Assembly (NCBI RefSeq): GCF_028769735.1
Contig: NC_088173.1
Coordinates: forward strand, 19,532,038-19,596,037
From: Zonotrichia leucophrys gambelii
Taxonomy: Eukaryota > Chordata > Aves > Passeriformes > Passerellidae
Direction of reading: 5' to 3'
DNA length: 64,000 bases
Shown here: positions 53,014 through 64,000 of the stretch, one piece after another
How the letters are laid out: the number at the start of each line of letters is the position of its first letter
How positions within the stretch are numbered: position 1 is the stretch's first letter
Made by a program: the position numbers and the translations under genes
Notes under the pieces: generated by a model
Databases searched by the model: none
Seen by the model: only the letters and a program-made list of their open reading frames with translations
Told to the model about the DNA's origin: nothing

Positions 53014-53268
53014 TTATCTGAGCTGGGGAAATCCTCCTGGACAGGAGCCAGAAAAGCCCAAATTCTCCTCCTCAGGCAGGAAAGCAGGGCAGCCTGAGCA
53101 GAGATCTGTCAGACTCTGCACTTCTCCCCTGGACTCCTTTCCTTCCTTGGACAGTGAGGTCACCGCATTCAGGGCAGTGTTTGATACAGAGGTGTCTGTC
53201 ACTGCTTGCAGGACTTGGGACTGAGTGTGTGTGCATTTGTTCCTAGATTGTGCTGCAGTTCTGCTAAG
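53014..53268 (-). CDS. Candidate terminal exon, 84 codons, protein unknown
   Basis: On the minus strand the acceptor GGTCTCCTTACAG ends at 53269, and the next base starts an open frame of 84 codons to TAA at 53014-53016. The segment is clearly richer in GC than its surroundings. The peptide is Ser/Thr-rich then acidic (TSLSKEGKESRGEVQ, FLPEEENLGFSG) with several Cys, but no motif I know. Like the 45.3 kb segment it starts in phase 0 with CTT after CAG, so both could in principle be alternative last exons of one minus-strand gene; this is speculation. It could also be chance in a locally GC-rich patch. Confidence 0.25.
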   Translation of the reverse strand, partial: LSRTAAQSRNKCTHTQSQVLQAVTDTSVSNTALNAVTSLSKEGKESRGEVQSLTDLCSGCPAFLPEEENLGFSGSCPGGFPQLR

Positions 53269-53373
53269 CTGTAAGGAGACCTTTGCAATGGAGTCAGGGA
53301 TAAAATGAGAAGGTATAAAGCATGCTAGGCTTATAACAAAGAAATGTGCAATTTACTGACACAACAGGGAATG

Positions 53374-53392
53374 ATTAGGGTTAAGGGTTAAA
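53374..53392 (+). repeat. Short telomere-like run
   Basis: TTAGGGTTAAGGGTTAA contains about two and a half units related to the vertebrate telomere hexamer TTAGGG. It is too short to argue for a fusion or healing event. Confidence 0.35.
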
Positions 53393-54229
53393 TTCCACTG
53401 CTCCTTGGAAGCAGCAGCAAGATGTGCTGTCATTGTCAACACAATGACAAAACTAACTAGGGAGGGAAGTGGGGGAAGGAAGGATGCCATTTGTAATGGC
53501 AAATGTAATTTGTAAACCTGATCCATAGACCTGGTCTAAATCCACCAATAATGATTCTTAGGGATTTATAGGACTAGCATTTAACACTTATGTTCATTTT
53601 AAGAAGTTTTACATTTTTTCCAACTTTTTCTGAAAGGTTAGCTTTATTAGTGCATTCATTAATATATTAAATTGATCCAGGTTGTCTAGTCCCACAGTAC
53701 TATATTTAGTACATTGAGAGTATTACTTTTAATATTTTATTTTACTTACATGCAAGTCAGAGTGCACCTCAGGATGCTGTTATCATTCTGTAATATTTCA
53801 AACTACTGTGCTTGGATTTTAGTCTATATATATATGTGATCAATTATTTCCCTTTGACAGTGTAGTTATTACATACATATTCCAGTATTCATGTGGGCCA
53901 AATTTGTTATTGATCTTTAGAGTAAACAGTATGCATTTATTTACATGTATATACATGCATGAGGAGGTAGTTCATTTACTTGCTATTGATTTGTTTTCTT
54001 TTTGATTCTGGCAGGCTGTTGAGCATTACATTTTGTAAATTATGCAATAATGTTCTGATGGAAATTGTAATAGAAGAACATTAGTAAGCTTATTTTTGCT
54101 GTCTTAATAAATCTGTTCAGAAGGTAGATTATATAAATGGTAGCCTCTGCACCTTCTTACAGAGGATTATAAAATAAAAATGTTTTTCCAAAGACAAAAG
54201 CATAAAAGTGCTGAGCTTACCTCAGCATA

Positions 54230-54272
54230 CTTGACATCAACATAAAGCCTTCTTGACATCAACATAAAGCCT
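54230..54272. repeat. Tandem duplication, period 22
   Basis: CTTGACATCAACATAAAGCC followed by TT or TG occurs twice head to tail (54230-54251 and 54252-54272) with perfect identity over 21 bases, so the duplication is recent. Confidence 0.9.
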
Positions 54273-54849
54273 GAGTGATAGATCAGGATTCAAAGTGAGG
54301 AGGTATCAATCTGCTAAGTTTAATCAGTGAGGAGTCCCAATGGTACTACTTAAATTTTTAAAAATGCAAGTTTGCTGTTATACTGATATGTATGGCACTT
54401 CTTCTCTACCTGGAGTATCCAGCCTAACCAAGAAAAATTCTCAAAAGTTCAAAGCCAAACTCTTCAAATTAGCCATTTGTATATGTTAACCTCTGAGTGG
54501 TTTGAGTCATAGAGGCTGCTAAACTGTGAGAAGAATCAAGATTAAGACTATGTTTTTTACTGCCTCATACTCCATATGTATGCCTGTATTTAGTGTTGGA
54601 CATGCATTTAGATGTTTTTTTCACTCATGAGCAAAGTTCTACGTGAGTGAAATAGAACTTCTCTGCCTTATTCCTCCTGATAGCTTGTCTGGTGGCAGGA
54701 GGGACAAATCTATGCTGTGCACAAGGGTAGTGTTTACAGCTTGCCTTTTCGTATTACAGCATCACAAAAAAAGCAGGCAGAAGGGTTAATTTTGAATAAT
54801 TTTCTTGTATCAGTTAACCTTTTAAAATTCTTTTTTTCCGTCATTATTT

Positions 54850-54950
54850 GTTTATATATGTATATATATGTTTATATAAGTATAAACATATATATATATG
54901 TTTATATAAGTATAAACATATATATATATGTTTATACTTATATATTCCAG
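54850..54950. repeat. 30-bp AT-rich minisatellite with internal palindrome
   Basis: Two perfect 30-base units (54871-54900 and 54901-54930) flanked by partial units. Each unit contains TTTATA, an AAG spacer region and TATAAA, that is, a self-complementary GTTTATATAAGTATAAAC core, followed by alternating TATATA. The array reads through as a 10-residue repeat rich in Tyr and Ile, but this is a by-product of the DNA repeat and not a protein. Such arrays tend to be unstable and can form cruciforms. Confidence 0.9.
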
Positions 54951-56600
54951 TGAAGATGAGTTTTGAATGAAACTCAAAAATTAGTAAGATCTCTTGTGTA
55001 GTTTTGAGAGGGTATTGACAGAAGTAGCAGTCTCATTTAAAACACAGAAGAAACACAGATTAGTGTTCACAGAGAGCTAGAAATTATGTACAAAATGAAC
55101 CACCATATACAACTATCAGAATGCAATAGATTACTTGCAAAATAAAGAGTCTGTATGTTCAGAAATTAATTTAGGACATGGCTGATTGTGCTAGGATTTA
55201 TACAACAGCATGTGTAATGGCTGTGATTCCTCTTGCAGTGACTGTCTACATTCCTTTTAAGTTGCAAAGCCTATTTTATGCCTACCTGAATGTCCGCTGC
55301 CAGTAAAATATGCATTTTCTTAAATGCAGTGATGCTCTTCCCCACTTCCCAGTATAGGTTTCCAAGCATTAAAAAAAGGAATTCTGTTCCTCTTATTTTT
55401 ATAGCAATTTTACAACAATATTTCAATTAGGAATGGAAGCACCCCTCTGAAATTCTGTATTTAAACTCTGCTATTTAAAATAGCACTTTTGTTTCTGACA
55501 TCATTATTCCAATGTCCAATATTTGTTTTTACTTGAATTAATAATTTCAAACCAGAAGATAAGTAAAAGTTAATAGTTAGAAATCCAGGTAAATATGTGC
55601 ACTTCAATGTTAGTATAAGAGGATATAGACTTGACGAATGTGGTATAAATTTGGTAGATGAGAAATGTAAGTAATCATATGACATTTAGGTGTGATTACT
55701 TAATTGTAAAGCATTTACAGTGCAATTTGTAACAATTGCATTAAATTAAATCACATTTGAAATTCATTTTTTAATTATAAAGTATTGTTAAGAAAAGCAC
55801 ATGAAACTAGCATTTTTGCTTCATTTTCATTCCTGTTGCAGAAAAGGAAAAAAAGACTATAGAAAGTGACATGTTACAATGAATTCTTTGTGTATTCAGA
55901 ATAATAATTTTGCTGCCTTTTGATAAAGAAGCATTATATAATTTAATAGCTATTCTTCTGTAACTGAGTGCTACCTGAGCACAGTGCTTGGCAGATCTGT
56001 TGAGCTACTTGCCAGTCATGAGTAGGGATCCAGCTTTGCCCTCCCCTGCATGCAGAACATCAGTATTGGTGAGAGAGACAATTCCTCTCCCTGCTGCTGA
56101 TAGTTTTGGGAACTTGACCTGGGTGCAAAGGCTGAAAGAGGCTTTCCTTCAAAAGCCCAGAGTCTTAGGATCTAAGGACAAAACTGTGGCTTGCACTGAG
56201 CAGGACGCTGGCGTTGCAAGGCAGCATTCCTGTGAAGCAGGCAGAAGGGATGCTTGGAGTACTGCCACTCCCTGACTTCTCTCAGGACTCAGATGGTCTT
56301 CTGTGCTCTCTCTGCTCCTGCTGTGTGCCCTTCTGCAGGATTTAGCACGTTGCTTCTAGGTGGATCCTCTGGTGTGTCAGCTTGTTCTTCCCCACTCAGC
56401 CCCCCAGTACTGCAAGACAACTCTACCTGAAAAACTCTACCCCTTAAGAGACCGGAGGGCCTGTCCCTAAAGCAAGGCAGAACTGCCTCTTACCTCCCAG
56501 GAAACAAATTCTGTGTACCTTTAATACCTAGATTCTGTCTGTTTATATACCTTTATTGGTGCCTCACTATTCTTCCTTGGGAAGTTCAACTTTCAGCTTC
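54951..56600. other. Non-coding DNA, GC rising to the right
   Basis: AT-rich until about 55.95 kb, then GC rises towards the CpG-rich block. A 96-codon plus-strand frame at 55988-56275 begins at a non-ATG codon and shows no motif. On the minus strand a strong donor (CTGGGAG then GTAAGAGG) lies near 56493, just below the CpG-rich block. Confidence 0.4.
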
Positions 56601-57000
56601 CTTTGGCGCTCCATTATCCCTAGGCCCGGCAGAGGACAGTGTGAGTTGTCACAGCTTTTGTGAATCTGATGCACTGAGTGGGGCTGTAGAAAAGCGTGGG
56701 ACAATCACTCCCCCGGAGTGCCGCTGTCCCAGGCTGTGTTGGCTGTCCCTCTCTTCCCACCTGTGTCAGCCCCTGCTGCGGGATCCGGCTCAGCACGGCT
56801 CAGTGCCACGGCACAGTCAGCCGCGGCTCAGCCCTGCGTTAGTTTCGCTGGGAGAGTGCTGACAGCTGAGCGTATCGCATCTGACAGCTCCTGTGCTTCA
56901 GGCGTGCCCCGGATCCCTGCCCACCTCAGCCTGAGCTTTAGGGAGCCTGAGAAAACAAAAGCGGGCCCTCAGGCCAAACACGAAGCGCTCAATAGCAGAT
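56601..57000. promoter_or_regulatory. CpG-rich block, possible promoter
   Basis: I count about 20 CpG dinucleotides in 400 bases, against almost none in the flanking kilobases, with clearly raised GC (for example CAGCCGCGGCTC, GATCCGGCTCAGCACGG). Bird promoters often sit in such islands. Nearby splice-like sites exist in both directions: minus-strand donors at about 56.76 kb (CACAG then GTGGGA) and 56.49 kb, and plus-strand GTAAGT at about 57.53 kb. The direction of any transcription is unclear. The alternative is an unrecognised GC-rich repeat; the lack of target duplications and of familiar repeat words argues mildly against that. Confidence 0.4.
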
Positions 57001-57952
57001 GTTTGCTCGGAACAGCAGCATCACTGACATTTACCCTCTTCAGCAAGTTCTTCTCTGAGCTTAGATGCTTTATTCATCTATCCTCTGACAATTACTCCTC
57101 TGTTATGCAGGTTTCACCTCAGTTTACTTGGCAAATAAAGCCAAATAGCATATTCATTCCTACTAATGAGTAACGACTTGTAATAAATAACTTCGCTATT
57201 CAAGCTTAATGCCTAAACTGCAGCACATTTGCTAAGCTGTAGCTGGGGTGTTTTATTGTTGTTTTTGGGTGGTTTTTTTCTCCTTTCTTCCTACCTCCTT
57301 TCACTGTGAGAAAGTTGAGGCTAACAAGCAAGTTATTACCAGTGCTCAGGCATGTGCCACGATTCAGAATGACAAATGATGCATCTTAAAAGCCCACAGG
57401 TGGGCAAAGTAGCTTGTGCTTCCAGGATGAAAAATGAAAGGCTGGCTGACCCACCTGACACACCCTGCAAACAGCTCATGACTGCTCTGTGGAAGCAGAA
57501 AACTCTCTGTCTTTACATCCTGACCATAGTAAGTGGAAGGACCCAGTAACTCTCTTTCTTCCTCTTTTCCTGCAGCCCTCTCTACAGCTTTCCATTTAAG
57601 ATGAAGAGCACCTGCCCTGCTGATTTTCTTTCTCCTTTGTGATCTGGACCAAAATGAGGGCAGATCAAGAGCCCATAACTACTTTTGACCGTATTTTGTC
57701 CTTACATCAAGTGTGATGCTGGAATCATTTTGCTGATGAGGAAGGGTAATTCCAGGCTTTTTTTGCTTGGATACCACTAAGTGACCCACTAATTGAGAAT
57801 TTGTATGACTTAAGTGGTTTACCTTTGATTGATAAAGTCCTCTGTTTTTCTTCTATGTCATACTTAACTACAGGTTATTTTCCTTTTACCTTTGAAATAA
57901 TTTATATTTGAAGATTAGATTCTAAACCTAAATTGTTTTGCTCTCTTAACAG
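57001..57952. other. Non-coding DNA next to CpG-rich block
   Basis: No coding frame stands out. A strong acceptor-like tract (CTTTCTTCCTCTTTTCCTGCAG) ends at about 57576, but the sequence after it is open only briefly. A non-coding first or second exon is possible. Confidence 0.4.
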
Positions 57953-58029
57953 GTAAAAATATCCAATGAAGATGATATGCTTGAAAGCCTTCTGATCTCT
58001 ACACATTACATTGTCATGTTGATCACAGG
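57953..58029 (+). other. Exon-like 77-bp segment
   Basis: The acceptor TTTTGCTCTCTTAACAG ends at 57952 and a good donor (CACAGG followed by GTAAGA) begins at 58030. The 77 bases between are open in one frame for 25 codons plus two bases (including NEDDMLESLLISTHYIVM). The plus-strand position 1 kb downstream of the CpG-rich block would suit an exon of a plus-strand transcript, coding or not. I do not recognise the peptide. Confidence 0.25.
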
Positions 58030-58355
58030 GTAAGATTTCTATAAGATCCAGTGTTGATCTGCATTCTAATACTTTCTGTAGATGATTACTGTAATGCTAC
58101 AGTGCAGGCATTAGAATCTCAGCCTGCTGGCTTAGTTTGGGATGCTTTCTGGAAGGTGCGTGTAATGGAATCCTGTAGGCATATTGTGGAAGATAATAAG
58201 GATTAGCAAAGTAAAGCAATCCGCTGGACTGTTAAATAGAATAGCTTGTGAGCACTTAGCACGGACAACCATAGGAGAAAAAACCGTGAAGGATGTCTGT
58301 AGAATTTGTGCTGTTCTGACTTCCTGTATTAGTACCAGACTCTTCTCTTATAAGG

Positions 58356-58381
58356 AAAAAAAAAAAAAAAAAAAAAAAAAA
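58356..58381 (+). repeat. Poly-A tract (26)
   Basis: An uninterrupted run of 26 A, the longest homopolymer in the window. There is no AATAAA just before it and no retroposon body, so a processed pseudogene or SINE tail is not supported. It sits inside an open frame whose run of lysines is an artefact of the tract. Confidence 0.9.
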
Positions 58382-59831
58382 GTAGGGGTAGAGAGAAATG
58401 GTGAGGCCTGTGAAGACACACAGCAGTTGGACTGTTCTGACACTGCTGTGTGACTGTGTTATTGTGGAATAGTGTTGGCAATTTCAAGTATATGTGTCTG
58501 GACAACTTTTATAAGTTTTCTGAAACAAAATAGGAACAATTAATTCCACTGCTCTGATGATGTATTTTCTTTTACTAGCAATTCAGTAGGTGTCACTTAG
58601 CCTGTTTTTTTTCAATGTATGCCATTTTGAGAGGGAGAGGTGCATATAAAGTGTATATACAAAGAGATATGGAATATGGCCAAATTTTCTGTAAATTTTT
58701 ACATGGTCCAGAGGCTCTGTTTAGTCAAAATTCTTCTGAAATATACTGTGAATTCTGACAAAACAGAAATATGGGGAGAAATGATGGCAATTTTGAGTTT
58801 AATAAAAGAGGCATTTTTGTTAGAAGGGCAGCAACATTTAATCTCAGAATGCAAACTAAAATGCAGCTAATCAGATTGCTCAAATTTTATATAAATTGAG
58901 GCATATTTTATTTACATACCTTAGAGGATGAGGTTAAGTGATAAACATGGCTAAATTGTTGCCACACTCATGAACAGTTTCATTCAAGACTGTACATGTG
59001 GCTTGTATACAACGTTTACATTTGCAGTTGGTCCTTTACTTTTCTATTGAGCAGATGCTTTGAAAGACCAAGTTAAGACTGTAGTGAACTATAGATTTAT
59101 AATTCATAAGGTACACTTTGTGTCCATTCTTCCCCTGAACATAAATTTCCTGGTGGTGATGAGTTCTGAGCAGGGGCTCTGAGGACAGTGGGTATATATT
59201 TCTCTGAATCTATCTCCAATTACTTCCATGAAGGCTTGGTGATGACACAGCATGGGATGATTCCTTCACTGTAGGGACAAAGATGCAAGTGCAATTATAA
59301 TTGACAAAAGCTGCTTTATTTGGAAGTTGAGAGTTGTCTGATTAAAGGGAAACTCTGTTGTAAAGCAGAGTTCATAATCTCTCTGGCCATCCCTCTGAAA
59401 GGGAAGGTGTGACCTAGAGGTCACTTGCTACTCATATAGCTAAAACATTTTAAACACAATTACTGATCTTTTTACATTCTGAAGATTTAGCAGATTAATG
59501 ATACTTGGTGGTGATTACGGTGAAGTTTTTGGCATTGTAATAATTCCTTCATGTTGCGAGGCTCTGCGTTGTTAACTGATAAGAATTCAAAAACACGTTA
59601 ATAATTTTCAAGTAAAAAAATTCATCTGCTCACTAGTGCTAAATAGTTGCAGCTTATTGATGCTGATGAGTGTTTTTCATCACTTAAAGGACTGTCCTGG
59701 GAAGCATAATAATTTTTCACTAGTGGTTAAATACTTTGCAGACCCAGAATTTTCCATGGTGGATCAGCTGTTTAGAATATTCCTGCTTATCCCATATACT
59801 ACTTAATATCTTTGATTTGGTTGAGATGTGC

Positions 59832-59877
59832 ACAAAAACAAAAAAAAAAAACCAAAAACAAAACAAAAAGACAAATA
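59832..59877. repeat. A-rich low-complexity tract
   Basis: A run of A interrupted by single C and AC steps (ACAAAAACAAAA and similar). Simple sequence with no associated element visible. Confidence 0.8.
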
Positions 59878-60387
59878 GACTCTTTTAGCAGGCAAAACAC
59901 AGTGCAGTTCCCTCAAGCTGACTGCTCAAGCTGGCTGTTCCTCACAACACATTCAGTCATGGAATCTGTCAGTACTCAGACACAGTCTCTCACTAAAAGA
60001 CTCTCATACCTTGCCATCTGTCATGTTCTGCCTGTTCCCATGGTAAAAATGTCTCCCCCAGTTTTGTCAGATTTGACAATCATTTCCAGTGAGAATGGTG
60101 ATGGAGCAAGCTTCAGAAATGTGTTCCTTTTCCCACTTTTTCCCTTGGATTGATCACATCTCACTTTAGGACTCACATATGTAGTCCTAATTGACTTTGG
60201 TGGGTCTTCTAAAGGATGAAGACTGATGCACAGAAAAGGTTGTGCCTGAACTTTGTCAGTAGGTAACAAGGTAGAAAGAGTTTGCTTTAAATTTTCTACA
60301 TTCTTGCAAACTTTCGGTAGAGTTACTCACCTTTAGTAGAAAATCATACATATTAATTGGATGCTGTTCGCATAGATTTTCAGAAAT

Positions 60388-60418
60388 ATTGCTACATATT
60401 TCAGAAATATGTAGCAAT
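60388..60418. repeat. Inverted repeat, 14-base arms, 3-base loop
   Basis: ATTGCTACATATTT, loop CAG, then AAATATGTAGCAAT, an exact reverse complement. A partial copy of the loop side (TTTCAGAAATATT) occurs directly upstream, suggesting template switching or a local inverted duplication. Confidence 0.9.
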
Positions 60419-63400
60419 GATGTTGGAGATGGAGGCAGTGAGAGGGCAAGAAGTAAAGAACTGTCTGCAAATATAATAAATAGCAGGGGTGTACTGTGTA
60501 TGGATAAAATGCACTTTCATGAGGAACAAAGAAATGATAACACTGTCATATACATATTTCACCTTTAGCTATCCACCACAATGCATAAATACTAATCTGA
60601 CAGCTCATACTTCTCTCTTCCCAATCAAATATGAATTTACAAATATTAATCCTGTATTTGTTCCAGTAGAATAGCAAAAGGAGATCTGTTACCACAAATT
60701 AGCAGCTTCAGTGACTTCTGAAATATTCTTAACATGTTCCTTTGTCACTGTGATGCTAATTTTATGTTCAGTCTTCATCCCATTTCCCAGATCATCAGTG
60801 TCTCCATTTGTGAGCTAAAATAGCTAAGTCTCTCAGCAAGCATCAGTGACACACAGATGATCTCCAGTTCCCTGTGCACCAGCTGCAACACATCTTCAGT
60901 GAACACCATGGACAGAAGAGACTTAGATGTGCCAAAGATTATGCCACAGCATCTGTACATAATCAGCGTGCTCATGACCCCAGTCCATCCCACTGGTAAT
61001 ATCTACTGATGTCTCCATCATTCCTCTCAGGCAGACCTTTCATGTGCCTTGGCCTTTTTTTTGCATGAGGATTCTTCACTGTAAAAATATCTAGAATTAA
61101 TAGCCACATCCAATAATAGCCACAGGGTGTGCATTTAGATATAAATTCAGTGACTCTGTGAATAGCAAAGTAAAGAGCATCCTCACTAAACAGAGCTCTG
61201 TTTAGCTACCATAGCCCTTGTAGAATATCCAATTAAAAACATTATAGTGCATTCAAAGAAGACCTGATAAAGCAGGGAAGTGTGCTTGGTACCTGTGGTG
61301 GTTATGGCATGTACATAGTACAGCAAGTACACTGCACATAGCCAGACTGTCATGCATTCGTGACTTTAAATGCACTGTAAGAATTTATGCTAGCTGAGGA
61401 AGTGGCTTTATGTGGTATCAAAAATAAATTTCTAGTAATTTAAAAATATGGGCCCAAGCTTTGATGACTGGATGCACTGTTAATGATCTGAGAAATTTCT
61501 GCAAATCTAAAGTGAATATATGAATCCTGCAAGCTTTCCACAGTAGCTTTTGGGTTATATGTTTCTAGAAGTCTTGCTAAATACACTTGTGGTTATGTGT
61601 CTGTATTTTTCATACAGGTGGGCTGGTCAATATTGTGTGTGACCTTAATGTACAGTTGCTTTTAATAAATGCTTGTCAAAGAAGCCATCATGGAATCCAT
61701 TTTCTAAGACGAAGCCTTCTGTCAGAAAATTATTTTATATTGTTACTTTATTTTTGTGACCCTGAAGTTCTCCCAAGTGAGAGAAGTGCATTGGATATTC
61801 AGGAAAGGACTTAATGGTTTCACAAAAAGCCAGTAGACATTAGAAATAATAGTAGTTTTCCACCTAGGAAAAATGTTCTAGGTTTTCTCATGAGTATCTA
61901 GGAATTAAAATGTAACTTCAGAAGAAACTCGTCTCTTCTGTTGGCTCCCTGTCTGGCATAGGAGCACAGCAAGTGTTCTGTGAACTACTGCTTCCAAGTG
62001 TGGATTTTCTAGAAAATCAGGAGAATGCTACAATGTGTGTCTTTCATGTGTTAAGTCAGCAGATGTTCAGATCTTCTCATTAAAGGCTTCATATTCATTT
62101 CCCTTAGCTTACACAGTTTATCACAAATCCCAACATTTTTTATCAGGATTTGCTATCATAAATACAACAGAAGGAAAACTGTAGCTAGTAGACCTGGTAT
62201 TCAGCAGTTGCATTTTGATGTAACCTTGCAAAAAATCTGTGAAATCTTTCTGTTTCACACTAAGTGATGATTTTATGGTGGTAGTCACTGCAATATGTAG
62301 CTACGTGTTTATGTCATTTTACAGTCTTGTCAAGAATCCATTTCTACTAGCATCACAAATTGTTCAGAGAAACCTGTCAGGCTCTTCATGCATCTAAAAG
62401 AATATTTAGAAATATTTGTATTCATCACTTTGTATAAATTCAATGCTCAACTTGTTTGTGTGATTAAATTTTTTTAGACTTTGTGCTATCACAGAGTTAA
62501 GTGCTTAGTATATTTTTTTGACTGAAATAGATATTTGCTGCTATTATAAGGCAAGGGAAATAAATAGGAGATGCCAGATTAACATATCACCATAACCTGA
62601 ATTTATTAACAAATGTAAAAAACTGAAGAAAATGGGAGCATGAGCGTTTTTTTTACAACGGAGACAGTACTATTTTCTCATTACAATTTGTGATGCTGTA
62701 TAGGATGCTGTTCTTCTGTGGAAATCTGTTGTTAATGCTTATTTTTGTCTGTGTCACATTGCTATTACTGTGAAGTGACCTCTTTGCTATCTGGAGCAAC
62801 AGTCCAGTCTTGTCCCATGATAGGGGCTCCTTAAGTAAAGAGAGACTTACTCCTTCCAACAGGCTCTGGTATCCACAGGCAATTACTCTAGAAAACCTGT
62901 GTCATGGAAGACCATACAGTGTTGAGAAAAAATGTATAGCTGGGCCACTTAATTCCAGACTTCATGGACTGATGACAACTTTCTGGCAGTTGTAGGCACC
63001 CCTGTCTCATATCAATAAACCTACTAGTGTAAATTCAGAAATGTAAGGGACAAAAATGATGTGCAATAATATTTCTCCGTACTTTTCAATGACTGTACCC
63101 TTTGGTGGGCATCTCTCTGACTTGTGGTTTGTTACTTCTGCAAAAAAATATTTTATTAAATTAGTATTTCATCTGCTTACCTCAACAGATGACTTCATTA
63201 TACCTCCCACTAGAGTTCATTATGAGTCTTTAGTTAGTTTTAGAGTCAGAGTCTGCTGAGGGTTCTGTTTGGCTAATTAAATTTCCCTTTGAGAAATTAA
63301 TGAAATTTACACTAAATCCTGTTCACTGTTTTTACTGTGGAAGCCGCTGAAAATCAAAGCTCTTTTTCTTGCTTATTTTTATTTCAGAGCCTTATCTTTG

Positions 63401-64000
63401 AGCTATCCAAGTTACTGGCTATATGATCTTTGTAGTTTTCCACTACTGCAGACTACTAAGAATAATTTTATAGTTTAGAGTAGTATTTATTGGGTTCTTC
63501 TTTTTCATGGTATAAGACTTTCTATGTCCTGGAAGCGCATCTAAAGAAGGGCTATGAGGTATTTTAGTGATGTAAGTGACAGTTTTGGCTTTATGTCTCA
63601 TTATCTGAAAGACAGCATCTCCAGCAGCACAGGCATATCTCATCCTGCCAAGGCCCAATGTGAAACATAATGTGTGAAAGAGACTCCAAATGGGGGGAAT
63701 GGATCTCTTTCTTGCTTAAAATGCTATGAATTTATTCCTTTAGGGTGAATGACTGTATTTTATAACTCCAGTTTTCAGGATTATAAATAATTTTAGGCCA
63801 CTGAAGTGACAGGACAGTACATCTGTGTGAAAAGTGAATCATCTGGGGAATAAAAATGAGCAAGATCACTCTGAATTAAGTGCATGAGCCCAAAGTCTGA
63901 GTTATTGGTTTGATATTCAGATGTTAAAGTGCAAGAGCTCGCTTTGTGCTGTGGCCAGAGCTGCTGGAAAATGTGATCTCACAGATTGAAGCTGCTTGGA
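60419..64000. other. AT-rich non-coding DNA, no gene seen
   Basis: No recognised element and no exon-like segment beyond short chance frames. A 20-base perfect palindrome at 61186-61205 is listed separately. Confidence 0.5.
61186..61205. repeat. Perfect 20-bp palindrome
   Basis: CTAAACAGAG is followed directly by CTCTGTTTAG, its exact reverse complement. Confidence 0.9.

Larger units (their letters stand above)
58030..60387. other. Non-coding DNA, no gene seen
   Basis: Contains the poly(A) run at 58356-58381 and an A/C-rich low-complexity stretch at 59832-59877, listed separately. I see no other element. Confidence 0.5.

Noticed and set aside
53374..53392. Interstitial telomere relic
   Set aside because: Only about two and a half related units; chance is adequate.
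54717..54953. Tyr/Ile-rich repeat protein
   Set aside because: The 10-residue repeat is a direct reading of the 30-bp AT minisatellite.
58184..58453. 89-codon plus-strand frame with a lysine run
   Set aside because: The lysines come from the 26-base poly(A) tract, and the rest has no motif or support.
1..64000. CRISPR array, operon, integron, phage or bacterial system
   Set aside because: No direct-repeat/spacer pattern, no dense coding, no ribosome-binding-site-led frames; the CR1 and LTR content shows vertebrate DNA.
1..64000. tRNA, rRNA or snRNA genes
   Set aside because: I saw no sequence with the conserved boxes or cloverleaf arms, though a covariance-model scan would be needed to exclude small ones.

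Overview
This window looks like bird nuclear DNA, mostly non-coding, and very probably from a songbird (passerine). The sequence is AT-rich, has no operons or dense open frames, and carries old, 5'-truncated CR1 LINE copies of the avian kind. It also holds two solitary endogenous-retrovirus LTRs of types I associate with passerine genomes. The passerine call rests on memory of those LTR families and is less secure than the bird call.

Layout: 1-5.4 kb is unique-looking AT-rich DNA. A 3' CR1 fragment lies at about 5.5-6.0 kb. From 6.0 to 17.1 kb there is unique DNA with short homopolymer and AT tracts. A possible degraded LTR (17.1-17.6 kb) is followed by an old CR1 (17.8-18.3 kb). A complete solo LTR of 612 bp with perfect 6-bp target duplications sits at 24.18-24.79 kb. 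A 120-bp CR1 tail is at 29.2 kb. At 37.0-37.9 kb a CR1 is split by a 416-bp solo LTR. Small tandem duplications, an AT-rich 30-bp minisatellite (54.85-54.95 kb), several perfect inverted repeats and a 26-base poly(A) tract make up the rest of the repeat content. A CpG-rich block at 56.6-57.0 kb stands out from the AT-rich surroundings.

No gene can be named. I list a handful of exon-like segments in which a good splice acceptor leads directly into an open frame: plus strand near 27.0, 30.8 and 58.0 kb; minus strand near 40.1, 45.3 and 53.1 kb. The best are the 40.1 kb minus-strand segment (acceptor with branch-site-like sequence, 70-codon frame, AATAAA about 110 bases after the stop), the 45.3 kb minus-strand segment (83 codons after a CAG acceptor) and the 27.0 kb plus-strand segment (103 nt between acceptor and donor). 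I recognise none of the encoded peptides. In 64 kb of DNA some such coincidences are expected, so they are hypotheses. I did not find a convincing novel biological system; the clearest results are the repeat history and the candidate exons.
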